5,607 nucleotides of DNA from contig CALMZT010001311.1 in assembly GCA_937870805.1 (NCBI GenBank), forward strand, positions 1-5,607. Direction: 5' to 3'. This stretch comes from an uncultured Chloroflexota bacterium. Lineage in GTDB: Bacteria; Chloroflexota; Anaerolineae; Aggregatilineales; Phototrophicaceae. Shown piece after piece: positions 1 to 5,607 of the stretch. Position 1 is the stretch's first letter; each line of letters opens with the position of its first letter. The notes under the pieces were generated by a model. The model was given only the letters and a program-made list of their open reading frames with translations. It had not been told where the DNA came from and made no database searches. The translations under genes and the position numbers were made by a program.

Positions 1-140
1 ATGGCGGTCGTCACGGGTGTGCTGCTGCGCGTGTACCGGGCGTTCGCGCTCGCCAACACCGCGGGGAGCTGGCTCTACCTCGGCGGGACGATCGCGGTCG
101 GCGTGCTGTTCCTGTGCGCGATGGTGACGCTGCACAACGA
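1..140. other. GC-rich segment of foreign composition joined to the polA end
   Basis: Of the first 46 codons in the polA frame, all but one end in G or C. From codon 47 on (GAA TTA CGT) usage becomes mixed like the rest of the window. The translated segment is hydrophobic, with one likely and possibly two membrane helices, and shows no family I recognise. The breakpoint cannot be fixed to a base: AMVTLHNEL just before it could itself pass for PolA, so it lies somewhere in about 115-145. Confidence 0.6.
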
Positions 141-336
141 ATTACGTCAGCGCGAGCTTGGCGCGAAGATGATCTTGCAAGTTCACGACGAACTCCTGCT
201 GGAAGTTCCTGGACAGGAACTACAAGAGACGAAAACGCTGGTCAAAGAGGTCATGGAAGGCGCGTTCAAGATGGATGTGCCGCTGCGCGCCAACACGCAG
301 GCAGGGATGAACTGGCGGGATATGGAGAAGGTATAA
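1..336 (+). CDS. polA: C-terminal fragment of DNA polymerase I behind an unrelated hydrophobic N-terminus
   Basis: Residues from about 47 to 111 match the end of family A DNA polymerase I (replication and repair). Visible are the motif C region QVHDEL at residues 60-65, which carries the metal-binding Asp (D63) of the palm, then the VPL segment (93-95) and the terminal GMNW (102-105). Full PolA is about 850-950 residues, so the exonuclease domains, fingers and motifs A and B are absent. Residues 1 to about 40 are not PolA: PolA should read like QGTAADIIK before the conserved AM, but here there is a hydrophobic stretch (about 24-44) resembling a membrane helix. Base composition changes at the same place, from about 69% GC in 1-140 to about 54% in 141-336 by hand count. 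The fragment cannot be an active polymerase. I infer a chimeric join (assembly or rearrangement). The frame is open at base 1, so the ATG there may not be a real start. The PolA identity of the C-terminal part is secure; the meaning of the fusion is not. Confidence 0.85.
   Translation: MAVVTGVLLRVYRAFALANTAGSWLYLGGTIAVGVLFLCAMVTLHNELRQRELGAKMILQVHDELLLEVPGQELQETKTLVKEVMEGAFKMDVPLRANTQAGMNWRDMEKV
324..331 (+). promoter_or_regulatory. Ribosome binding site for the Uma2 gene, inside the polA 3' end
   Basis: GGAGAAGG lies 5 bases before the ATG at 337 and within the last codons of polA. It supports the 337 start and suggests that Uma2 is translated from a polA read-through transcript, since there is no room for a separate promoter between the two genes. 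Confidence 0.6.
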
Positions 337-945
337 ATGTCAGCGCAAGAACGCCTTGAACATAACTCTACTGTCGAAGATTTACGGACAATCGTTGGTC
401 AATATGAAGGCGACGATGATGCACATTTTGAACTGATCGAAGGAGAGATTGTACAGATGCATCCACCGGGCGCACAACATGGCTATCTTGCGGTTAAATT
501 AGCCCGTGTATTTGATGCCCATGTGACCAAAAATCATCTTGGCATCGTAACTGTCGAAACAGGGTACATAATCCGCCGCAGTGGATACAAAGACAGTGTT
601 CTTGCGCCCGACGTTGCCTTTACCAGCCAATACAAATCGCCCGACGCGCTTCCAGAAGGCTACATTCCATTTCCGCCTGACCTGGCAATCGAAATCAAAT
701 CCCCCAATGACACAACGAAGAAACTGCGCCGCAAGACGCGAATCTATTTGACAGGGGGTGCTCGTGTCGTGTTGAATGTGTATCCCTTTGAAGGTATTGA
801 AATTTGTCGCCCGGCGGAAGGTCGTGGCGTCAACATTGAATTTATCGAGATGGAGGGTGTGCTGGATATTGAAGATGTGCTGCCCGGTTTCCAGTTGGCA
901 GTGAAAGACATTTTTTATGAACCCGATGGTAGTTCTTCGGGCTAA
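337..945 (+). CDS. Uma2 family (DUF820) PD-(D/E)XK restriction-endonuclease-like protein
   Basis: A 202-residue soluble protein of usual Uma2 length. Family landmarks occur in order: FELIEGEIVQM (31-41) followed by PPG..H (43-48), APDVAF (90-95) with the family Asp D92, DLAIEIKSPND (115-125) supplying the E119/K121 pair of the PD-(D/E)XK core, and KLRRKTRIYLTGG (129-141) with the K...Y helix. Uma2 proteins are predicted nucleases, abundant and multicopy in Cyanobacteria and Chloroflexota; their physiological role and target are not established, so none is claimed. One departure: the strand after the K...Y helix normally reads like YWxVDP, but here it is VVLNVYP (144-150), without the usual Trp and Asp. 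The ATG directly abuts the polA stop and has a good Shine-Dalgarno. The gene converges on the minus-strand gene ending at 982. Family assignment is firm; activity is inferred. Confidence 0.87.
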   Translation: MSAQERLEHNSTVEDLRTIVGQYEGDDDAHFELIEGEIVQMHPPGAQHGYLAVKLARVFDAHVTKNHLGIVTVETGYIIRRSGYKDSVLAPDVAFTSQYKSPDALPEGYIPFPPDLAIEIKSPNDTTKKLRRKTRIYLTGGARVVLNVYPFEGIEICRPAEGRGVNIEFIEMEGVLDIEDVLPGFQLAVKDIFYEPDGSSSG

Positions 946-981
946 GACCGCAAAAATCAAACTTTTTCGTAGAACCTCATA

Positions 982-1344
982 TCAACTCAACTGCTCTGCT
1001 TTATACACTTCGACGCCAAACATTTTCACACGCTCATCCAGCCACCGCAAAGCCTCGTCTTCCTGCGTAAACAGTGCTACAGATTGCCGACCTTTGGGTG
1101 TCAGGCGGCGAACGACACCCCCGATAATCGTGATCGTCAGCCTGTCACCAATGATGGCAATTGATTCAAACAGATCCGGCGATGTGTGCTGCGACTCATT
1201 CATAGCACTCGCAACAAAATACGGCGAAATCACCCAATGTCCGCGAATATCGTAGAGGCTGAGAATATGCTTTCCAGCGGCAAACGCCTTCGCATCATTA
1301 ATCCTTGATTGTGCTGCCCAACCTTCGGCGGTGCTGCGGGACAT
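982..1344 (-). CDS. Small protein of unknown function, possibly SpoIIAA/STAS-like; N-terminus incomplete
   Basis: 120 residues from the only in-frame ATG. I do not recognise the family with certainty. The predicted pattern alternates strand and helix: KHILSLYDIRG (25-35), an acidic helix around 43-60, SIAIIGD (61-67), LTITIIGG (69-76), then SVALF followed by a helix with EALRWLDE (97-104). A final strand plus a helix with A-L-x-W-L is typical of SpoIIAA-like/STAS-like folds, which is my tentative reading. There is no signal peptide or membrane segment. The ATG at 1344 has no Shine-Dalgarno, and protein-like sequence ending in EEGIFVFVFSD continues in frame upstream, supplying the first strand such a fold needs. 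This ATG is therefore probably internal. It is preferred as coding over the opposite-strand reading because the minus frame gives the coherent fold. The gene is convergent with Uma2 (36-base gap) and divergent from argF. Confidence 0.6.
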   Translation of the reverse strand: MSRSTAEGWAAQSRINDAKAFAAGKHILSLYDIRGHWVISPYFVASAMNESQHTSPDLFESIAIIGDRLTITIIGGVVRRLTPKGRQSVALFTQEDEALRWLDERVKMFGVEVYKAEQLS

Positions 1345-1439
1345 GTCGCTGAAGACAAAAACGAAGATACCCTCTTCACGCTGGTAAACGTCAAGCCGAG
1401 GGCAAGCTGCTGCGGGGCAATCAGATGCGAACTGCTCAT
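1345..1439 (-). pseudogene. N-terminal part of the minus-strand gene, apparently out of frame
   Basis: Reading the minus strand back from the ATG at 1344 in the same frame gives LDVYQREEGIFVFVFSD and stays open to a TAG near 1447-1449, but contains no ATG, GTG or TTG. An ATG at 1439 opens another frame (MSSSHLIAPQQLALG...). It lies 95 bases from 1344, so one extra base would join it to the main frame. For example, one more G in the GGG run near 1370 (minus-strand GAGGGT) would give a continuous protein of about 152 residues. This is either a sequencing or assembly indel, a real frameshifted gene, or an unusual start codon; the sequence alone does not decide. Confidence 0.45.
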
Positions 1440-1461
1440 ATCGAAACTACATCATATGGCA

Positions 1462-1490
1462 AGTATAACCATGATACTCCCATTTTTAAA
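1462..1490 (-). promoter_or_regulatory. Candidate sigma70-type promoter for the minus-strand gene
   Basis: On the minus strand, TTTAAA (1485-1490, four of six to TTGACA) is separated by exactly 17 bases from TATACT (1462-1467, five of six to TATAAT). Transcription would begin near 1455, about 15 bases before the ATG at 1439. This favours 1439 over 1344 as the intended start. The region is AT-rich, so chance matches are possible. Confidence 0.4.
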
Positions 1491-1502
1491 TTTTTGTTAA
1501 AT

Positions 1503-1522
1503 AGGTTTGTGTTTTTAAACCT
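1503..1522. repeat. 6-bp inverted repeat between the two divergent promoters
   Basis: AGGTTT (1503-1508) and AAACCT (1517-1522) are perfect inverted copies around an 8-base spacer. The repeat sits about midway between the inferred starts near 1455 (minus) and 1567 (plus). It could be an operator; it does not resemble the ArgR box consensus, and no U-run follows on either strand, so it is not a terminator. Function is inferred from position only. Confidence 0.35.
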
Positions 1523-1551
1523 GCCGCCGTGTTTCGCGTCCCTCTCAACTG

Positions 1552-1560
1552 TGCTATACT
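1552..1560 (+). promoter_or_regulatory. Extended -10 promoter for the argF-TPR-cdaA genes
   Basis: TGCTATACT combines a TG extension with a five-of-six -10 hexamer (1555-1560). The best -35 is weak (TTCGCG at 1533-1538, 16-base spacer), as is common when an extended -10 is present. Expected transcription start is near 1567, leaving a leader of about 53 bases before argF. Confidence 0.5.
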
Positions 1561-1604
1561 CACAACATAAATCAATTATTCTCCTGTACTTCATTGTCTA
1601 TGAA

Positions 1605-1611
1605 AGGGGAG
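1605..1611 (+). promoter_or_regulatory. Shine-Dalgarno that fixes the argF start
   Basis: AGGGGAG ends 8 bases before the GTG at 1620. A second in-frame GTG at 1611 overlaps this site and cannot use it, and the open frame back to 1425 runs through the promoter, so 1620 is the chosen start. Confidence 0.7.
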
Positions 1612-1619
1612 TGTCCACC

Positions 1620-2540
1620 GTGCGACACTTCATCGATTTACATGAGTGGTCTTCCAAAGACCTCTGGCATCTTATTCAATTAGCGGCGCATCTGAAGGCA
1701 GAATGGCAGTCGGGCGGCAATCGTCCCGTACTGGGCGGCAAGACTCTAGGCATGATTTTTCAAAAGCAGTCGCTGCGCACGCGCGTTTCGTTCGACGTAG
1801 GAATGCAGCACCTCGGTGGTCACGCCATCATCTTAGGTCCTGACGAGATCGGTTTAGGCAAGCGTGAAAGCCTTGCCGACATTGCGCGCGTGCTATCAGG
1901 TTATGTGCAGATCATCGCCGCGCGTGTGTATTCACATCAGCACGTCACCGAGTTAGCGAAGTGGTCGCGCGTGCCTGTGATTAACATGCTGTCCGATGAC
2001 TCACACCCTTGTCAGGCGCTGGCGGATGTGCTGACGATCTACGAGCATTTTGGCGCGGTTCGCGAGTTGAAAGTGGCATTTCTGGGCGATGGCAACAACG
2101 TCGCGGCTTCACTGCTGGAAGCCGCAGCACACTTCGGGATGCACTTCACGATTGCTACGCCGAAGAACTATGAACTGCCCGCGCACGTCTGGCAGCGCGT
2201 CAAGCATCTCGCGGAAGCCAGCGGCGCGACCTTCCAAGCCTTTCACGACGCCGACGAAGCGGTAGAGGGTGCTCATGTGATTTATACCGATACGTGGGTG
2301 AGCATGGGACAGGAAAAGGAAACTGAACAGCGCCTCGCCATCATGCGCCCCTATCAGGTCAACCGTCACCTGCTAGAAGGCGCAGATCGCAACGTCGTGG
2401 TGCTGCATTGTTTACCTGCCCATCGCGGCGACGAGATTACCGACGAAGTGGCTGACGGGGAGCACTCGCTGATTTTTGAACAAGCGGAAAATCGTTTACA
2501 CGCTCAAAAAGCAATTTTAGTTGAATTATTGAAGCAGTAG
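1620..2540 (+). CDS. argF: Ornithine carbamoyltransferase
   Basis: Cytoplasmic enzyme converting ornithine and carbamoyl phosphate to citrulline in arginine biosynthesis. At 306 residues it has normal family length and both domains. The carbamoyl-phosphate loop is SLRTR (51-55; Leu replaces the more common Thr, an accepted variant) and HPCQ follows at 129-132. The ornithine domain shows GDGNN (156-160), DTWVSMG (224-230, the SMG loop typical of OTCase) and HCLP (263-266) in HCLPAHRGDE. The SMG and HCLPAHRG motifs argue for OTCase over aspartate carbamoyltransferase; acetyl- or succinylornithine variants are less likely but not excluded by eye. The GTG start follows from the Shine-Dalgarno and from the conserved opening RHFIDL. 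The gene is first in a same-strand run with the TPR gene 20 bases downstream. The catabolic form (arcB) is possible, but no arc genes are visible. Confidence 0.96.
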   Translation: MRHFIDLHEWSSKDLWHLIQLAAHLKAEWQSGGNRPVLGGKTLGMIFQKQSLRTRVSFDVGMQHLGGHAIILGPDEIGLGKRESLADIARVLSGYVQIIAARVYSHQHVTELAKWSRVPVINMLSDDSHPCQALADVLTIYEHFGAVRELKVAFLGDGNNVAASLLEAAAHFGMHFTIATPKNYELPAHVWQRVKHLAEASGATFQAFHDADEAVEGAHVIYTDTWVSMGQEKETEQRLAIMRPYQVNRHLLEGADRNVVVLHCLPAHRGDEITDEVADGEHSLIFEQAENRLHAQKAILVELLKQ

Positions 2541-2546
2541 TTTTGC

Positions 2547-2557
2547 AGGAACAAGAG
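2547..2557 (+). promoter_or_regulatory. Ribosome binding region deciding the TPR gene start
   Basis: AGGA (2547-2550, 10 bases before the ATG) and AAGAG (2553-2557, 3 bases before it) precede ATG 2561. A TTG at 2543 is also in frame but has no purine-rich site at proper distance, so 2561 is preferred. Confidence 0.45.
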
Positions 2558-2560
2558 ATT

Positions 2561-4798
2561 ATGCCCGGAAATCGTGATGCTTATGAACAGGCAATGAACG
2601 CTGGTCATGGTGCAGCGTGGGATCAGGATTGGCGTGCAGCGGCGAACTACTACGCGCGCGCGGTGCAAGAGTTCTCCGAAGACCCCGAAGCGCATATCCA
2701 CTTGGGCTTGGCGCTGCTCAACAATGAAAAGCTGGAAGAAGCGCTGCGTGTCTATAAACGCGCTCATCAACTTGCGCCCGATGACCCGATTCCGCTGGAA
2801 AAAAGCGCTGATGTGCTGGAGCGCATGGGACGGCTGAAGGAAGCGGCGCAGCAGTATGTCAATGTGTCAGAAGTGTATCTGGCACAGCGCGATCTCACCA
2901 AAGCGATTGGCAACTGGGAACGTGCCACGCAGCTCACACCGGGCTTAACGGCTATCCACGCTAAACTCGCGCAGGCTTATGAGCGCATTGGCGAAAACAA
3001 GAAAGCCATCCGCGAGTATCTCAAACTCGCTTCTAACTTCCGCTTGCAAAATGATACAGATCGCGCCATCAAAGCCGTAGAACGTGCGCTGCGTCTGGAT
3101 AAGAAAAATCCACAGGCGCTCAATACGCTGCGTGCGCTGCAATCGGGCGGGCAGGTCATCCTCGAAGATTACGACGACGACGATACCGCGACCAAGAACG
3201 GCACCTCGGAAGCCAGGCGCGTTGTCCCTGAAATCAAAGAAGCTGATCCCCTTGGTCCGATGGGTGAGGCGATGACCGAAGCGATGGGCATGTTAGCATC
3301 GTATGTCATCGAAAGCGGCGATATGGACGTGATCGGCGATGCGATGCAGGCAATGGAAATGCAGCGCCAAAGCATCAACGATTCGGCAATTGATGCTTAT
3401 CTGCGCGCTGAGCCGCGTATGCGTCACCCGGCATTGAAAATGAATCTCGGTGGGCTGCTGCTGCAAGCGAATCGCGCCGACGAAGCCGTTAAGCATCTCA
3501 GCGAAGCCATCACCGCGCCCGAATTGCAAGCGGGTGCCTTCCATGCGCTCGGCTGGGCGTATGCCAAAATCGGCAAGCACAAAATGGCAGTGAAGAACCT
3601 GATCCGCGCGCTGCAAAATGTCGATCAGGCGATGACGATGGATGCGAATGAATCCGATGAACTCAATTCAACATATGATCGCTTGAGTAAAACATTGGTG
3701 GAGCGCAGCGATGAAACCCTTGCGCCGATCAACGAGCGCTTTGTCAAGCTGCTCACAGGCAAAGATTGGAAGCAGCGCATCGCTGAAACTCGCCGCACGC
3801 TGGAAGACACGATTCGTGAAGAGGGCGATCAGGGCTTGGTCGACTTCCTTAGTGAAGCAGGCAGCACGAAGCTCACCGAATCGGTGTCACTGATTGATCG
3901 TTATATGCGGCAGAGTTTGCTCATCCTTGCGATGGACGAATCACACCGCGCTGTCGAGTTCGCGCCGACGTATCTGCCTGTGCATGTGCGTATGGCAGAG
4001 ATCATGATGCGTGAAGGGCGCGTGCGCCAGGCGATCAACAAGTACAACACAGTTGCCAGGCTGTATTTAGTGCGCGGCGAAAATGATCGTGCCGCCGCCA
4101 TCCTCAGCGAAGTGCTGGAAATGGCACCGCTGGATGTACCTGTGCGTATGAACCTGATCGAACTGCTGGAAAAAGAGGAACGCTGGAGCGAAGTGTTAGA
4201 CCAGTATATTGGGCTGGCGAACACCTATCAGCAGTTAGGCAACTTCGACCAATCGCGTGAAACGTTTGTCTCGGCAGAAAAACTCGGCAGGCGTAACACT
4301 GCGCCGCCGGAAAAGATTGTTCAGATTAAGCATCACATTGCCGAAATTGACCAGATGAAGCTCGACACGCGCAAGGCGATGAAGACATATGAAGAAATCA
4401 CCGAACTGATGCCTGGCGACGAACGGGCGCAAAAGACACTTGTGGAATTGTACTACGCGCAGGGCAATCAGATGGACGCGCTCAAGCGCTTGGATGTGCT
4501 GCTGGGCATCTACGCCAAGAACAAGCAGGTGAATCGTATCACGCAGTTGTTGGAAGAACTGGTGAAGCGTTACCCCAACGACAGCGGCGTGCGCCAGCGT
4601 ATGGCGACGATCTATCGCCGTTTGGGACGCAAGAAAGATGCCATCGCGCAGTTGGATGCCATCGGCGAATTGCAGTTGGAAGCAGGGGCGCACGCCGATG
4701 CTGTCAAGACCATCAAACAGATCATCGAGATCGGTCCTGATGACGTAACAGCCTATAAGCAGCTACTCACTCAGTTGGGCGGCGCAGTGGACGAGTAA
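2561..4798 (+). CDS. Large cytoplasmic tetratricopeptide-repeat protein, role unknown
   Basis: 745 residues, all helical in character, with no signal peptide, membrane segment or enzymatic motif. A clear canonical TPR lies at about 44-77 (L48, G49, A61, Y65, A68, P73). An N-terminal TPR block (about 7-190) is followed by an acidic linker (EDYDDDD, 202-208) and a Met-rich helical stretch (233-270). Further TPR-like units (about 293-355) come next, then a charged non-TPR helical section (357-450) and a C-terminal block (471-740). Six 39-residue modules starting at 92, 146, 488, 542, 637 and 691 align without gaps; within each pair the spacing is exactly 54 residues. TPR proteins bind partner proteins, so a scaffold or adaptor role is inferred; the partner is unknown. 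The gene is 20 bases after argF and 3 bases before cdaA, which makes cotranscription and perhaps translational coupling with the cyclase likely. Confidence 0.92.
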   Translation: MPGNRDAYEQAMNAGHGAAWDQDWRAAANYYARAVQEFSEDPEAHIHLGLALLNNEKLEEALRVYKRAHQLAPDDPIPLEKSADVLERMGRLKEAAQQYVNVSEVYLAQRDLTKAIGNWERATQLTPGLTAIHAKLAQAYERIGENKKAIREYLKLASNFRLQNDTDRAIKAVERALRLDKKNPQALNTLRALQSGGQVILEDYDDDDTATKNGTSEARRVVPEIKEADPLGPMGEAMTEAMGMLASYVIESGDMDVIGDAMQAMEMQRQSINDSAIDAYLRAEPRMRHPALKMNLGGLLLQANRADEAVKHLSEAITAPELQAGAFHALGWAYAKIGKHKMAVKNLIRALQNVDQAMTMDANESDELNSTYDRLSKTLVERSDETLAPINERFVKLLTGKDWKQRIAETRRTLEDTIREEGDQGLVDFLSEAGSTKLTESVSLIDRYMRQSLLILAMDESHRAVEFAPTYLPVHVRMAEIMMREGRVRQAINKYNTVARLYLVRGENDRAAAILSEVLEMAPLDVPVRMNLIELLEKEERWSEVLDQYIGLANTYQQLGNFDQSRETFVSAEKLGRRNTAPPEKIVQIKHHIAEIDQMKLDTRKAMKTYEEITELMPGDERAQKTLVELYYAQGNQMDALKRLDVLLGIYAKNKQVNRITQLLEELVKRYPNDSGVRQRMATIYRRLGRKKDAIAQLDAIGELQLEAGAHADAVKTIKQIIEIGPDDVTAYKQLLTQLGGAVDE

Positions 4799-4801
4799 AC
4801 T

Positions 4802-5607
4802 GTGGAACTTCTGTGGGCACTTCAGAATCTAAACCCACTTGCCATTCTGGATATTCTGCTGGTGGCGTCGCTGATTTTTGGCATCAGCTTCCTCTTTCGC
4901 GGAACACAATCGGGCGCGCTTCTACGCGGCACAATTGTGTTCCTCATCGCCATTCTGGTGATTTCGCGCGTCTTCCAACTGCTGGCGCTGCGCTGGCTGT
5001 TTGAGAATTTGCTCACTGTCGTCGCCGTCGCCATTCCAGTGATTTTCCAGCCGGAACTGCGCCGTGCCCTCGAAGGCTTGGGACGTGCGGGGCTGCCTTT
5101 CAACCGCGAAGCGCCGGAAAGCGTGCGCGTGCAAATAATCGAAAGCATTTGCCAGGCGTCCGAGCGACTGTCTGAACGACGGCATGGGGCGCTGATCGTT
5201 ATTCAGCGCAGCAACGCCTTGGAAGACTACATTCGCACAGGTATCCTCCTTAACAGCGATGTCACTTCGCAGCTTTTGTTAACAATCTTTTGGCCCAAAA
5301 CTGAACTCCACGATGGCGCAGCAATCATCGACTCGCGTGGAAAGATTGCTGCCGCTGCGGCGGTGTTACCCTTGACCGCCAGCCGCAATCTGCCGGGGCG
5401 TAAGCTGGGTACACGTCACCGCGCGGCGCTGGGCATCAGCGAAGTCAGCGATGCGATTTGTGTCATTGTCTCCGAAGAAACCGGGCGTATCTCCATCACG
5501 CACGGCGGGCGCATGATTATGAAGCTCGACACGACGCGCCTGCGTACTATTTTGCATTCCCTGTACGGCACCGAACAGAACGCCGATTTGCCGCGTTGGG
5601 CACGCCT
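4802..5607 (+). CDS. cdaA: Membrane diadenylate cyclase CdaA (DAC domain), running off the window end
   Basis: Makes cyclic di-AMP from two ATP. 268 residues are visible with no stop; family members are about 270-290, so only the tail is probably missing. The N-terminus has about three hydrophobic helices (residues 13-32, 39-60 and 70-83), followed by FQPELRRALEGLGR (82-95), the typical CdaA link to the catalytic domain. The DAC domain follows: GALIVIQR (129-136), LHDGA with catalytic D171 in DGA (171-173), and GTRHRAALGISE with RHR at 205-207 binding ATP phosphates, then VSEETGRIS (223-231). Both active-site motifs are intact, so the enzyme should be active. The start is GTG, 3 bases after the TPR stop, with GGACGAG (4789-4795) as a plausible ribosome site; no ATG lies near. 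In Firmicutes cdaA is followed by the YbbR-type regulator cdaR and glmM; whether that holds here lies outside the window. Pairing with a TPR gene upstream differs from that arrangement. Confidence 0.95.
   Translation, partial: MELLWALQNLNPLAILDILLVASLIFGISFLFRGTQSGALLRGTIVFLIAILVISRVFQLLALRWLFENLLTVVAVAIPVIFQPELRRALEGLGRAGLPFNREAPESVRVQIIESICQASERLSERRHGALIVIQRSNALEDYIRTGILLNSDVTSQLLLTIFWPKTELHDGAAIIDSRGKIAAAAAVLPLTASRNLPGRKLGTRHRAALGISEVSDAICVIVSEETGRISITHGGRMIMKLDTTRLRTILHSLYGTEQNADLPRWAR

Noticed and set aside
922..967. Possible terminator between the converging genes: a 5-bp stem (CCCGA/TCGGG, 922-941) and AAAAA/TTTTT arms at 952-956 and 963-967
   Set aside because: The GC stem has a 10-base loop and no U-run directly after it, and the A/T stem is too weak; together they do not make a convincing intrinsic terminator.
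917..1255. Plus-strand open frame overlapping the Uma2 end and the minus-strand gene
   Set aside because: Its translation is low-information and rich in Ser/Thr/Arg, with no ribosome site; the minus frame over the same bases gives a coherent alternating strand-helix protein.
1462..1478. Inverted repeat AGTAT/ATACT with a 7-base loop
   Set aside because: Only 5 bp, AT-rich, and overlapping the inferred minus-strand -10; likely to arise by chance.
1425..1619. Upstream extension of the argF frame
   Set aside because: It would run through the promoter and AT-rich leader and add 65 residues absent from OTCases; the Shine-Dalgarno at 1605-1611 points to 1620.
1600..1680. Short ATG frame of 26 codons overlapping the argF start out of frame
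   Set aside because: No ribosome site precedes it and its codons are a by-product of the argF leader and 5' end; no leader-peptide feature such as an Arg run is present.
4235..4693. Minus-strand open frame of 152 codons opposite the TPR gene, and similar ones at 3293-3616 and 3901-4224
   Set aside because: They lie inside a well-supported repeat protein and read as antisense by-products of its codon usage, with no recognisable domain.
4813..5185. Other-frame readings, both strands, over the start of cdaA
   Set aside because: The GTG-initiated cdaA frame has membrane helices and the CdaA linker here; the alternatives have no protein character.
1..5607. tRNA, rRNA, CRISPR array, insertion sequence ends or riboswitch, including a c-di-AMP (ydaO-type) riboswitch before argF or cdaA
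   Set aside because: No clover-leaf, regularly spaced direct repeats, transposase or long structured leader was seen; the argF leader is too short for a ydaO riboswitch and the TPR-cdaA gap is 3 bases.

Overview
The window reads as bacterial chromosome at roughly 50-57% GC. My best guess is Chloroflexota, perhaps an Anaerolineae-like metagenome-assembled genome. This rests on family content: a Uma2-type nuclease, an OTCase with SLRTR rather than STRTR, a long TPR protein and a CdaA-type diadenylate cyclase. No single diagnostic marker is present, so the placement is an inference of moderate strength.

Left part (1-945, + strand): the extreme C-terminus of DNA polymerase I (polA), with the QVHDEL motif, is read in frame behind a very GC-rich stretch of about 115-145 bases. 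That stretch encodes a hydrophobic peptide that does not belong to PolA, so it looks like a chimeric junction (assembly artefact or rearrangement). A Uma2/DUF820 PD-(D/E)XK nuclease gene starts on the base after the polA stop codon.

Middle (946-1619): a small minus-strand gene of unknown function (982-1344) converges on the Uma2 gene. Its protein-like reading clearly continues upstream of its only in-frame ATG, into sequence without a start codon. One missing base would connect it to an ATG at 1439, which has a fair promoter in front. The AT-rich stretch 1440-1619 therefore looks like a divergent control region, with a minus-strand promoter, a 6-bp inverted repeat, an extended -10 promoter for the rightward genes and a strong Shine-Dalgarno before argF.

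Right part (1620-5607, + strand): a tight three-gene run. It holds argF (ornithine carbamoyltransferase, complete), a 745-residue cytoplasmic TPR protein (complete, 20-base gap) and cdaA (membrane diadenylate cyclase, GTG start 3 bases after the TPR stop, running off the window end). The spacing suggests one transcript that puts arginine biosynthesis, a protein-interaction scaffold and c-di-AMP synthesis together. The TPR protein shows an unusual gap-free 54-residue supra-repeat, seen as three pairs of modules.

No tRNA, rRNA, CRISPR array, insertion sequence or convincing intrinsic terminator was seen. I found no clearly new biological system. The observations most worth following are the chimeric polA end, the apparently frameshifted minus-strand gene, and the TPR-cdaA pairing.
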